A DNA stretch of 64,000 nucleotides, taken from NCBI RefSeq assembly GCF_018320785.1, contig NC_054881.1:20646275-20710274 (forward strand), given 5' to 3'. Of the stretch, positions 1-11,642 are shown in pieces (the stretch's first letter is position 1; each line of letters starts with the position of its first letter). Source of the DNA: Cheilinus undulatus (Eukaryota; Chordata; Actinopteri; Labriformes; Labridae). Below the pieces are notes generated by a model. It was not told the DNA's origin. It saw only the letters and a program-made list of their open reading frames with translations, and did no database searches. The position numbers and the translations under genes were made by a program.

Positions 1-640
1 GTCCACTGTTGCCATGGTTCGTGTTATGCAGTTCTATATGGAGTTTACTCCTTCGGTAGGGGTGCAGCTCGGTAGCAGCTACATCACATGTTTTGTTGCT
101 CTGATTGGCCCGTAAAGATGTGACAGACAGAACATTTATCCAATCACCCTCCGAGTTTTTTTTTTCAAAGGCTCTGCACTTCCCCAAACACTGTGTATAA
201 GTAGTTTACTAGATGGGTGTGTGAAACACATCCATCTGGCGTGCCAGGTTACAGATTTTCTATAAAAGCCAAACTTGTTGTCCCTTTTACTTCAGTTTGC
301 ACCACCTCCCCATCCCAGTCCCCTATTACATCACTTCCCCTGTATAACATGTGCTATCTCCCCCACAATGCTAAAGAGTCCAGTTTTTCTTTAAAATTGA
401 GAGAAAGTGACAGAGCTGGAAAACAACTGGACTTTGTTGAAAAACGCCGTGCTCATGTTAAACCATGACACAGGAGATGTTTAACACATTGGTGATTAAA
501 AATCACAGTTTATTTGCAATACTGCAAACATGAACCAGCAAGCAGAGATGCTGAGCCATTATGCAGTTATTTGGGGGAAAAACACCCCTTTGCATTCATA
601 TTGGCCTCATTTCATCAAGTATTGAATGATGAGGTTGGTA
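1..640. other. Intergenic, no gene seen
   Basis: The only sizeable open frame (217-468) has no recognisable protein features. Bases around 221-250 resemble 12893-12925 (a shared core containing CATCTGG and CAGGTTA), which suggests a dispersed repeat. Confidence 0.5.
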
Positions 641-667
641 ACAGCACAGCGGTTAATAGTATATAGC

Positions 668-800
668 AGTGATCAACTGGAGGCCTGGGGGCCACATCAG
701 GCCCCCCATGGCTTCCCATCCAGCCCCCAGGGGGATAATCAGAATATGGCATGCTATTGTTTAACTTTATTTCTCAAAATTTAAATAAAACCTTCAACTT
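668..800. repeat. Possible hAT-type MITE end
   Basis: The sequence beginning GTGATCAACTGGAGGCC followed by repeated GGCCC-rich text resembles termini of non-autonomous hAT elements. I could not find a matching far end or target duplication. Confidence 0.3.
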
Positions 801-3089
801 AGCGACGTTTCAAACAAGAAGCAAATAGGTATTGTAAGTCTGTAATTTGGCATGGCAAAAAAATACTTCTGATTCCTTTTTTTGATTTTGAATAAAGTTG
901 CAGTTTTTAAGGCTCTTTGAAAGTGCAATTCTCCTTTTTGAGAATCAACACAAAAGATCTGTGTCCTGCATGAGCATTTGACCAATCACGACTCAGCTTA
1001 CTAAATAAGGTTGGTAAATATACTTTGACATTGCTATTACTAAGGCATAAACAGGAGTTAAATTAGTCTGAGGCTCTCAATTGTTTTTTAAGCATGTGTG
1101 GCACCATTACACACGACAAGGACGTGAGTGTTGTGGGGTTTTTTCCCTTCATTCGGGGAGGGACTTTGTCAAAGTGGTGCTTTAGGGAACACATTAATAT
1201 TACGATTCCTTAATCAAACACACCGTGTGTTACTTTGAATATTTAACATGGATTGTAAGAATCCGTGCAGGATGCAGGGGATTGTACACACTTGTTGCAT
1301 ATGCAACAAGTTATTTATTAGATCTGTATGAACATATATCTAGTGGTGCTGTCTTATAGGAAGACCTTTCATCTAAAAGTCCACTAATTGCCCTAAAGAG
1401 CCACGCCTCTGTTCCAGCTTTATTCCATGCTCTTACAACCGGATATAAATTATGTTGAAAGAAACTTGAAACCAAAGCTTTCAGCTAAAGTAGTCCAGAG
1501 TGTCAGATAATGGAATCACTTCACTGCTCTGGTAAGTACTCTGGTTAGGAAACGACTGTGACACTCCTTATTTCATGCACTGATGTTTTTAATGAAGATT
1601 TTGATGAGACTATGTGACAGTATTGAAAGACAGAGAAGCCACTGTTAGTTCATTACTTTATTGAACATCCATGACAAACCAAATGAGTCAGAGTGTTTGA
1701 TGACAAGTGGAAGTGTTTACATTTGAAGGTGAAGACCAGAAGATTCACACAGATGATCCTTCTCAGCGTAGTACCAGAATATCTACTCCTGAAGGGGAAT
1801 AAGTGCACTTTTACAGATATCCTAAAGCCTACAGGGTATAAAGATGTCCAAATCTAATTAAAAATCAGTTAAAATGAAAACCCTTCTGTGTAGCATTGAC
1901 TGTGAGGAGAATCACAGAGAAAAACAGTTTTACTTTAAAATGATTCCAAATACACAGTACAACATAGAAATATTTCAACAGTACCACAATGGACTTATCC
2001 CAAATGTACCACCCTTCTTCAAATTTGTACCTTTAATTCAACCTGAACGTTAAATTCTGGATGAAAATGCCTTGAAATTGTTCTCATTTAAGCCTGTAAA
2101 GCTCATTTTGTTATACGCATGTGTACCATTTTTCAAACATAAAAGAAAGTGCTTTACAAAATCAAGAGGGAAATTTAAAAAATACAACCAAAAATAATAA
2201 ATGAATCTATAATTTACAGATAGACAACACTATACATAACTGTATGACTCAGAGTGCAAAAGTCCATTACACTGAAGTAAAACAGAGTATTCTTGCCGTG
2301 AGGGCCAGGGGAGAGTAGACCAGGCAAAGAAAGCCCAGATATTTATAGACTCACCAACCACTGCACTATGCTGCCTGTCTTATTGTGGATAAAGACTCAA
2401 GTGATGAGAGCAAGGCGGAAACCAGCTGAAACCTGGAAAATCTGACTGTAATGACTAGGATTTTATAACAAGAATTTCCAGGGCTGGAAGACAGATTGGA
2501 ACAAATCTCTCAAACATTACATAAGAGAGACAACGCTCTAAGTAACCTCCTTCAAACTAGAGGCTCTACTTCTAGTTTCAGTTTGAATCTTGTAAGAAAT
2601 TACATGAAAAACTGTGTTATGAAAAAGGGAGTACACATATAAAATAGGGCTTGGATGCCAGAATGTGAGATAAAAGTACGAAGATTGGTGTGGACATTAT
2701 CAATTCAAAACTTAAAATTAATTCCAGTTTTGACCAAAGTTGCACTACACAGGTTAAAAGCTTCAAGTTAACAAAAGTACGGCTTTTTTGACGATAGCTG
2801 CAGGCGAGAAAGCAACACCAGAACTCCACTAACGACGGCAAATGCTGCACATCAAAGGACTTTACTGAGGCCACTTAACTGTCAAGGGCCGTAACGTGCA
2901 ACCCAGTATTAAACGGCTAAAACATGACATGAAATCAGAATACCTGAGAAGGAGCAGAGCTATTTACTCAGTTTGGCATGCTTGTGTTTCACTTTTTACT
3001 GGGAAGTATTTGAAAAATCGATGTGAAAGAATGTTGTCAAATATTTCCTACCATGGTTTAATTTTTGGATATTCTGCACCCATAAAGGA

Positions 3090-4550
3090 AGTGGAAAAAT
3101 TCCAATTCCAAAAAAGATGGGACAGTGTTTAAAATGATAAAAACAGAATAGAGTAATTTGCAAATCATTTTCAAACTTCAATAAAGCACAGAGACAAGAT
3201 GATGAATGTTCAAATTGATAAACTTTGTTATTTTGGAAATATGCACACAAATTTAGAATGTTTCAAAAAAGTTGGGACAGGAGCAAGAAGACTGGGAAAG
3301 TAAGTGAATGTTAAAAAATCAGCTGGATATTCCCACAGGTGTGAGGTTAATTGGTGACAGGTGATAGTACCATGATTAGGTTTATAAGGAGCACTCCTGA
3401 AAAGCTCAATCATTCACAATCAACAATGATGTAAGGTTCTCCATTTTGTGAAACACTGTGGGCCAACAGCTTATGAACAACGCTCCTCAAAACCAGCATC
3501 ATTCTGTGATAGATATCACTGGCATCGAGCCAAAACCTTTTATCTCCATTTTTCAGGATTTAGATTTTTTAATCAATCAGTGCAAATGGTCACCATATAC
3601 ATATGTCAGTGGGTTTTTAAACTTTAAAGCAATATAAAGTGTCAAAAAATGCTGACCATCACCATTCAGTGTAAAACTATTGAAAAAATATTACATTTTT
3701 TTTCATTCCCTGAAAAGTGCAAAAAGCCATAGGCCTATATCAACAACTTTGAGAGGTGACATCGACTTCTTTAAGCCTGAGCTCATCTGAGAAAGACTGA
3801 CCTAAAGTGGACAAGTGTGCTGTGGTCTGACGAGTCCACATTTCAAATTGTTTTTGGAAATACTCTCCATAGAGTCCTCTGGACTACAGAGGAACAGGGC
3901 TATCCACATTGTTATCATCAAAGTTTAAAAAAGCATCTGTGATGGTGTATTAGTGCCCATGGCTTGGGTTACTTGCACATCTGTAAAGACACCATTAAAA
4001 CTGAGAGGTACATACAGGTTTTGGCACAACATAAATGCTGCCATTTTAGGGACATCCCAACTTATTCATAAAGACGATGCCAAGCCACATTCTGGATGAG
4101 TTACAACATCATGGCTTCACAGTAAAAGCATGCAAGGTACAAGACTGGCCTGCATGCTGTGCAGTCCTGTCTTCCTTTTAAAATGCATGACACTTTATGA
4201 AGCTTGAAATACAACAGCTGAAACCCTACTCTGCTAAAAAAAATTTTTAGATGTGCATCAAGCAACAATGGGAAAGAATTCAACTTCTAATACCTCAACA
4301 ATTAGAGCTTCAGTCTTCAAATGCTTACAGAATGATGTTGTAAAAAACGGTGATGTAACAGTGCTCCTGTCTCAACTTTATTGGAAGGTGTTGCAGGCAT
4401 CAATTTCAGATGTGTGTATCTTTCCAGAAAAGCAATAAAGTTAATCACTTAAAATATTTCGTCCATGTGCTGCTTTCAATTATGTTGAAAACGATTTACA
4501 AATTTGATTCACATTTTACCCAACTTCTTTAGAACTGGCATTTATTATAT
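3090..4550 (+). mobile_element. Decayed Tc1-like (IS630 superfamily) DNA transposon
   Basis: The left end has the AATTCCAAAAAAG..GGGAC motif typical of an abundant fish element, and the right end has its complement (ACCCAACTTCTTTAGAACTGG). At 3820-3870 the plus strand encodes WSDESTFQIVFG, the region around the second catalytic Asp of the DDE transposase. At 4075-4110 remnants of the dimer-interface and QDNAKPH-like block remain. Stops and frameshifts interrupt all frames, so it is inactive. The element at 56147-58144 has related ends. Confidence 0.75.
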
Positions 4551-5043
4551 TTGTGTTTCACAAAAAATTTGTCAGGGAGTCATTAATTGTCATTAGGCAC
4601 AGATGCTGGAACACAAATATTTACATGCCTAAGCCTTGGAACATTAGTCTCAGTCTCAAACAGCCAAACAACACTGCATGTTGAGCTAGCCACTGGTGAA
4701 CCACATTGTATTTCTCCTTTCTCAGTTTGTTCCAAAGAATTTACTGTTTGCATTTGGTCTTCATCTAATATGGCTCATTTGTATATGTATGTTCACATTT
4801 AACCAAATGTATAGAGTGACCCTGGCTTTGACATGCAATAACATATATATGTTAAAATAGAAAATAATGACCAATAGAATCACAACTGAAATATTCTGTT
4901 GAATTATCTGGTGTAGTTGAAAAGATGGAGTGATTGTTGTAGGAGTGTTATTTGGATGTTATTGTACATAAATCTTTTAACATTACATTCCTATTTAACT
5001 GCAGTGTCAAACTAAACTTTCACATAAAATGCAACTAAAATTA

Positions 5044-6007
5044 CGGTGGCCGAGAGGTCTCACACGAATGCAAAACGCTTTGCAAAAAGAAAAAAACACG
5101 ACGACATTTGAGAAAAACACAAAAACAAAAGCTCACGACACAAATACAAAAACTTGCTGCAGAGCATGAATACAAACACTCAGCGCCGCGCATGGATACA
5201 TAAACTCGGCACAGCGCGGAGGCAAACAGATTCCACAACAGCACAAAAATACAATAACTTGGCGCAGCAGATGCAAATAAAAAGTCACAACACAACGGAA
5301 GTGGGGCCGTTATTAGGGACGGACCTGCTAGCCTGCTAATGGCTCCATTAGCAATAAACCTACGTACAACACTGCTACTCAAAATAATTTCTGTACTCAC
5401 AGTATGTAATTTGTAGTGTGTTTTTCATGATTTTTAATAACTGTAACCTCCTGTATAGTTTAATATGTAAACAACTATCTAAATCAAATTGATTGAGTCC
5501 ATTCATTCATCTGACAGCTTACGTCAGACTTACCGAATGTAGCTGTCCGTGCTGTTTGTTGGTTAAAATTACTTCTAAAACTTATAGATTACAAAATAAA
5601 ATGTGCAAGAAGTGGAGCTGACGAACGAACAGTGTTAACTTTCTTTAATTACTCGATCCAAGCGTGTCTTCAGTTAGTCTGCATTGTGGTACGTAGCTTG
5701 ATTACTAACGGAGCAGTTAGCAGCTTAGCAGGTCCATCCCTAATAACGGCCCCACTTCCGTTGTGTTGTGACTTCTTATTTGCATCTGCTGCCCAAGTTG
5801 TTGTATTTTTGTGCTGTTGTGGAATCTGTTTGCCTCCGCGAGTTTATGTATCCATGCGCGGCGCTGAGTGTTTGTATTCATGCGCTGCAGCAAGTTTTTG
5901 TATTTGTGTTGTGAACTTTTGTTTTTGTGTTTTTCTCAAATGTCTTCGGGTTTTTCTTTTTGCAAAGCGTTTTGGATTTGCATTCGTGTGAGACCTCTCG
6001 GCCACCG
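5044..6007. mobile_element. 964-bp palindromic inverted-repeat element (MITE or foldback type)
   Basis: Terminal inverted repeats about 325 bp long (5044-5372 and 5680-6007) start CGGTGGCCGAGAGGTCTCAC and surround a 300-bp unique centre. TA dinucleotides at 5042-5043 and 6008-6009 fit a TA target duplication, as in Tc1/mariner-like or IS630-like MITEs. Each arm has a run of CAAA/ACAAA-rich short motifs and a CCGTTATTAGGGA block. The two arms carry mirrored open frames (minus 5041-5400, plus 5632-5991) that encode similar peptides only because the arms are homologous; I do not regard them as genes. Confidence 0.85.
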
Positions 6008-6346
6008 TATAAAATAACCTGAATATCTATGCATTTAGTGCACACAAAGATGAGGTAAAAAGTGCAAAGTAAGTGAGATGAAAAATTAGCGAAACAATAT
6101 CTAAGTGCAGCTTGTACCTCACAAAATGATGCTCTGACAGTAACATTTGGACTCTTTTTGTTACTATATACACATGATTTGTTATACTTTGTTAGTATAG
6201 CAAATGACTGACTGACCATAAGCGCTTGCAAGTGTACTGCTATCATTTACCATGGGAATAATATACCTTAGCACTATGCAGACGTGCAGATATAATGGAG
6301 GAGGAAGAAATCCATTTGGGGTCTGGCAGAAGGAGGATAATTGTTT

Positions 6347-9300
6347 TTACTGGAGGATGAGCATGCTAGACAGAAGCACACAGATGGAAGAGAAGAGCTG
6401 CATCATGCTGTAGCTCGAGGGGCTCCTCCCTTGAGCTGGCGGCATGTATTGTGGTTCAGCTTTTCGTTCCTCCAGAAAGCGCGAAGAGTAATCCATGTAC
6501 TTTTCAACACAGCGCCTGGCCTTCACTTGCTCAACTAGGGCTGGGTATCCAATCTCCTCGATGCTGACGGTGTCGTCATCTTCCTCCTTAGGAGCAGGAG
6601 TGGAGCTGCTCTGATCTTTAACAGGGCCGGTCTTATTCATGCATTTGTCCATGAAGCTCTCATAAGTCTCCGCTCGAGGTGGGGGCTTGTAAACGTAATC
6701 CCGTCCGTAGTCTTTCTGGTCTGTGGACTGGGTGCCGTAGCGGCGGTACATGTAGTTGTTGTAGTACTGCTCTTCTTCGGGGTTGCGGAAGTTGAAATGT
6801 GGTCGTGGGAAACGGCCGAGTCCGTAGCCAACAGCCATTCCAGCAACAGCCCCAACGCCTGCAGCTAACATGGCTTTTTTGGCAAATCCTGATGACTTAG
6901 GTTGGTATCCCATACTCTGAACTGAACGAGAGAAAGGAGAGCCCCCCCCTCCCATCCCATACCCTCCGTACCCATAACCACCACCATAGCGGGGACTCAG
7001 GATCTTATTATTTGGGTTCCAGTTGGGGTAACCACCTGGATACCCACCACCATATCCGCCCCCATACCCACCACCATATCCACCCCCGTAACTAGGGTAT
7101 CCTCCTGGATTCACACCACCCTGACCCCAACCCTGTCCAGTGTTCCCCCCTCTGACTGGGTAACCACCTGCAGGGTACTGGTTAGGATAGCCACCTGCTC
7201 CTGGATACTGATTGGGATAATTCCTTCCTGGATACTGGTTGGGGTAACTACCACCTCCTGGGTAACTTCCAGCACCTGGATACTGATTTGGATAGTTCCC
7301 TCTTCCTGGGTTCTGGTTGGGATAGCCGCCTGCTGGATAACCTCCAGCAGGGTTCTGGTTTGGATAGCCTGCAGGATTGGCTCGACCAGGATACTGGTTG
7401 GGGTAGCTACCAGCTCCAGGATAGCTTCCTGGATTCTGCCTTGGATATCCTCCAGGATTGCTGCCAACTCCTGGATAACTTGGTGGGTTTTGTCTAGGAT
7501 ATCCTCCTGGATTCGTGAAAGAGTACAAGAATGTTTTACTCAAGTAAAAGAACAATCACATTGATTAAAATTTACTGGGGTGAAAGTAAAACAGTCGTCT
7601 ATAAATTTTCTGGAGTAAAATTAAGAAACTAATACATTTAAAGTTTACTTAAAGTACTGAGTAAGGTATTAAGGCTGGGTTGAAAAGTAAATAAAGTCAG
7701 ACAGGCAAACACTACAAGATTATCATGCTGATTTTCGGCCTGATTTCCTCCTCTCGGCCGAAGTCAGCAAAGCCTCATAATCAGATGGAACTAAAGATTA
7801 TGTTTGTACATCTTCCTCTAGAGTGTTAAGATGGGTTTTTTTTCTTATCTGATCTGCTCAGAAGACAATCAGAGCCATAAAATTAAACATATTCAATATT
7901 TCAAAATCAGAAATTCTGTTGTATGTGGAGAATACTGAGGATAGAAAAGCAGGCACGAGCAAGACTGTTATGAGCCAATCAGGAGGCCAACCAGCCAATC
8001 AGGAAGCAAGCTGTCCGCAAGAGGAAACACAACAAACAAAGCCATATTATATTATATTTTAGATTTGTGCTTTAATAGTGTGTACAAAAAAACCCTGAAA
8101 TGTAAATTTGTACATGAAGCTTTGTGCAACATCAAATGCTTGAATCGCCTCCAGGGATGATGGGGTTCCCTGGTCTCTTGTGCTTTTATTTTGGGAACCA
8201 CGGGGTGAAAAGTTTGGGAAGCAAACTTGATTTTATCTATAGAAATATTCTACACTTAAGCATTTATCTGCATTTGTGGCTTATCAAAACTTCCATTTCA
8301 AATGTATCTACTTGCAATGTCCAAAAAACAGCTATTGGCCATTTGACAAACTGAATCACAGGCAACATCATCAGACAGACTGATTCAAGCTTTGACGGTT
8401 CTGTTCACAGAGCTTCAGCTGTCCCCTGCAATGTTCTAACAGACTCAGAATCTGTGGTCTGGACTGGGCTTAATGGCATGTATCTGTGTTTGCGCAGTTT
8501 AGACTTTCAGTCACTTGGTTGCTTTCTCTTGCATCAGCATTTGGTTAAAAACATGATTGAGGGCTGTCTTTTTTGAAGCTTCAGTTCTTTTCATAACCAC
8601 ACAGCAAAATCTGTGTAGTCAAATAAACACTTAGAGAGTTAACACTGACATGGATCCACACCGAAGAGTGCTGATTCAACTCTTTTTGGAAAGTTGGCAC
8701 CGTAATACTTATCAAGTGTGATAGTCGACTCTCTGTAGAGTTAAAAATTGACTCCTCTTAACTATCCAGTGTTACTTTAGCTGAACACGTCTTTGTTCTT
8801 TGTAGTGTTAGAAATGTACTCTCTCAAGTGTTATCATTTTATTAACACTGTAAGACATCATTATCTATGTAATTTTTACAAAACAAAAAAGGAAATATTG
8901 CTAAAATATAGATTTGAACTCAACAGTGTGTCATTTTGTTTCACTTCGGGTGTAAAATTTAATTTTTTAGAATTCTAATTATTGACACATTGCAATTCAT
9001 TTTTCATAATTATAAGGATCGCCATTTTGTTTGGGACACCTGTGTGAGAGTACGATGTCTGGTGAGGATTGAGCAAAGAGATTCATGCAGAGTTGTGAAA
9101 CACATTTTGATGAGAATCAGCACACTACTCTTCCCTGTAGACCACCCATTGCCACAGGTGGGAAGTTACTAACTCAGTGGATAACTTCACTTACATCAAA
9201 AATAACAACGATCTACCAGAAACATGAGCACAGAAATTCCAGCAGTGATCATTATACATCAGGCAGCAACTAAACACAAATAAATACACCTAAAAACATT

Positions 9301-10794
9301 GAATACACATCTAAACACTTTGCTCAAGGGTATAATGGGATAACTCCATCCCCCAGATTTAAAATGGCAAATGACTCTCTACAGAGTTTAGACTTAAAAG
9401 ACGTAAAATGAGGACAAACTTGGGTTATTTATCTGGGGTGGAGCTAAATTAAAAAGAAAATGTAATTTTCCCAGCATGCTCTGCATGCTTTGTCCTTGAG
9501 TTTAAAATGCTAAATTTGTGTGTGTGCATGTGCTTCTACAGGGACTAGTCCTTCCTTTCTGCCTGAGTCTTCTGTTTAAAGCGGTCCCTGAATGCCCATG
9601 TGCGCTGTGGAGGCAATGCTAGAGTACATACGCATCCTGGGACCAATTCCAGGAAGACTTTTTGTGAATTAAAAACAAAATGTTGGTTTTCTGTTTTGTA
9701 AATTAGCCTTATGAAGTACCATTCTGGTCCACAATTCCAAACAAGAAGTGGTACTGAGAAGGAGGCAGCGGAGTAGGGTGGTGCTGAGCAGTGCTGGTCT
9801 CGACTCACTGGAAATGCCAAGTGTTTCAGTGATTAAGCTTGCAATCTATGGCAGCCTCCATAAAAATGACGCATCCCCCCAGCTATAAATATTTTCTCTC
9901 CCTTTGAAAATCTTAAATATTTTACATACTGTAAGACCTCAATTAAAAAGGTATAAACAACATTGGAATGTCACTATTTAAGTTAATATAGATATTGCAC
10001 TGCAGAAATTCTGCATACTTTATCTTTACAATATATGGGGCTTATGAGAGAACATTCAGGGCTTAAGTCCTGTAAGCCACCCCCTGGCTCTGCCAGTGTC
10101 CCACAAACAGACTACTCTGTCTGTCTGTGGAAAGCCCTGCCCTGCTACACTAAGACCAAACAGCAGAGGGTTGATATAAAAATGAGTAGTATTAGCATGA
10201 AAATTCAAATGACTGAACTGTTTACTTACACATTTATAGTTGTAAGTAAACAGTAATCAATCACTCTAAGTATTTCTTTTCATTGTACTTGAATTATTTG
10301 ACAACCATCCCAAGTAGCTTTACAAAAAGTACTTAAACATGCTAGTTTGAGCTGGATTTAGACAGGGTTTTTAAGTATAGCAAAATTTCCAGTGTAGTTT
10401 ATCTTGAAAGGGTCAAGTTACCCCAACATATATTCATTAGTAATGATTACTCAAAGAATGTATTTCCATTTCTTAAAAACTTTGACATAATCTGTTTCAA
10501 CCAATATTTTGAGTATTTTAAACTAGTTTGGTTATTCTCACCCAAAAACAAGCTTAAGAAGAAGTAAAAATACATTTTCTATTAAACTACACCAAAAGTA
10601 CAAAAATAGGCTACTTAACAACAGTAACAAGAGGAAGAGGAATTATTTACCTCCAGTCCCTGCTTGTGGATAACTTCCTCCGCCTGGGTAGGGGTTGGTG
10701 TTTCGGTTGGGGCTCTGTGGCTGCCGTGGGTAGTTTCCTGGCTGAGAGCTGGATGGTTTAGAGTGTGTCCCACCCCTGTTGCTGGAGGATGAGG

Positions 10795-10830
<36 letters not shown>

Positions 10831-10939
10831 CTCTACTGCCACCACTGCTGCCACCTCTCTTAGCCCATGTTGTCTCAGTGTTTAAGAGGAATAAAATAAG
10901 GATGGAAACGAGTGTGAACTCACACGGCCTCCCCATCAT
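6347..10939 (-). CDS. prnp: Prion protein (teleost PrP), two coding exons
   Basis: GPI-anchored surface glycoprotein of the prion family. Coding exons on the minus strand are 10939-10651 and 7506-6347. The donor reads AG|GTAAAT and the acceptor CCAG|GA, joining in phase 1 to give 482 codons plus stop. The start is the first of two adjacent ATGs, just after an acceptor at 10944-10945. Visible parts: signal peptide (about residues 1-26), a Ser/Gly-rich stretch with a serine run, a long Gly/Pro/Tyr/Asn/Gln repeat domain (about 97-255, units like SYPNQYPG, then GGGY repeats), the conserved hydrophobic segment rich in Ala/Gly (about 305-328), a Cys385-Cys429 pair likely to form the disulfide, an N-glycosylation site at Asn387 (NKT), and a hydrophobic GPI-signal tail (464-482). 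The repeats lack the histidines of mammalian octarepeats. Fish have two PrP paralogs (prnpa, prnpb) and I cannot say which this is. The split reading frame is unusual for the family. Confidence 0.9.
8600..9490. repeat. MITE-like dispersed repeat inside the prion intron
   Basis: The stretch is rich in repeated motifs such as AGAGTTAACACT, TGATTCAACTC and GACTCTCTGTAGAGTTAA, which recur in both orientations. It ends with a TGGAGCTAAAT..CCCAGCATGCT block that recurs at 24600-24655 in pptc7 intron 5. No target duplication was identified. Confidence 0.5.
9415..9570 (+). repeat. Short segment resembling the pptc7 3' end
   Basis: 9418-9480 matches 24594-24655 (intron 5 of pptc7), and 9516-9568 matches 24825-24893 (start of the pptc7 3' UTR, with the shared phrase CCTGAGTCTTC). 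The about 150 bp that hold the last coding exon are missing between them. This looks like a diverged duplicated fragment with an internal deletion; part may instead be a dispersed repeat. Confidence 0.45.
10796..10836 (-). repeat. Trinucleotide microsatellite coding for a serine run
   Basis: The plus strand is (GAT/GAG)n. Read on the minus strand in the prion frame it is a run of TCA, TCC and TCG-type serine codons giving about 15 consecutive Ser, just downstream of the signal peptide. Length polymorphism is likely for an uninterrupted (TCA)n core. Confidence 0.85.
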
Positions 10940-11458
10940 AGCCCTGAAGAGAGAAATGTTGATGATCAAACACAAACATGGCTCTTCCTGTTGTTACCAA
11001 GCCTGATCGATACAGAGTGACAAGCCCAATAACATTGTTACTTCACTTCAAATAATGATTAAGAGCAAAAATACAAAACATTTCACAAATCTCACGCTTC
11101 TACGGTCAAGAAAACAGCAGCTATTACTAATATTAACTCGTTCAGGAGGGTTTTTTAATTGAGATTTAAAGATGGACACGCGGAGCACCCACATCCATCT
11201 CTCATCACTGAGATAATCTAAAATAAATTAATTGGCGTAAAGAAAAAGAGCCACAGACTCGCCCTAACCTAGAAAAAAATAAAGCCTTTAAGATTTCAAC
11301 GCTGCGGGGTGAAACGTTGCACCATCATTCGTTAGGATTTAACTGCTGCGTTAAACATTACCGCAAACGCTTGATTTTGAGCCCTGATGTTCTCCTGCCG
11401 AGATTAACCACAAACACTTAAATAAATAATTACCAATTATTATCGAACTATGCCTTAC

Positions 11459-11530
11459 CGTTAACGGACGCCTTTTATCTGGATGTTTCGGTGATAATTC
11501 GTTTATAATGGTGCGTTGTCGTCCTCTCCC
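11459..11530 (-). other. Putative non-coding first exon and core promoter of the prion gene
   Basis: A good donor (ACG|GTAAGG, exon end at 11459) lies about 515 bp upstream of the acceptor at 10944-10945 that precedes the prion ATG. On the minus strand a TATAAA-like string lies near 11510, and the flank up to 11640 is relatively GC- and CpG-rich. A 5' UTR exon is usual for PrP genes. The transcription start cannot be fixed from sequence, so the left-hand limit is a guess. Confidence 0.45.
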
Positions 11531-11642
11531 TCTCCTAGCACCGTTATGGTTGTGGGCTCCTTCTCCCTGTGGACTCGCCGTAATGAGGCGCGCTTGTTTT
11601 GTTGTACTGCCAGTGCTGCAGGGAGAGGGACTGGGCGGTGAC

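Larger units (their letters stand above)
1657..6346 (-). other. Probable 3' UTR and downstream flank of the prion gene
   Basis: There is no coding gene here. The stretch 6008-6346 directly follows the prion stop. A reverse-strand AATAAA lies at 1657-1662, and 1660-3080 is mostly non-repetitive, as a long 3' UTR would be. Two transposons sit between (about 3090-4550 and 5044-6007). Whether transcripts reach 1.66 kb is inference. Confidence 0.25.
7507..10650 (-). other. Intron splitting the prion reading frame
   Basis: A 3144-bp gap between the signal-peptide exon and the repeat-domain exon, with GT-AG ends on the minus strand and a pyrimidine-rich tract before the acceptor. Without splicing, the first exon stops three codons past the donor. 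The intron is repeat-rich: AT-rich sequence near both ends resembles dispersed fish repeats (7530-7680 and 10380-10510), and 8600-9490 holds a MITE-like repeat. The short string GGAGG occurs at both exon borders. Confidence 0.75.

Noticed and set aside
1450-1545. Possible interferon-type element and first exon (GAAAGAAACTTGAAACC, then CTCTG|GTAAGT)
   Set aside because: The spacing does not fit an ISRE, and no downstream coding exon was found.
5632-5991. Cys-rich 119-codon frame with a similar frame mirrored at 5041-5400
   Set aside because: The two frames are the two arms of one inverted-repeat element; the similarity reflects the DNA palindrome.
9545-9820. Minus-strand 91-codon frame in the prion intron
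   Set aside because: It overlaps the fragment resembling the pptc7 3' UTR and has no protein features.
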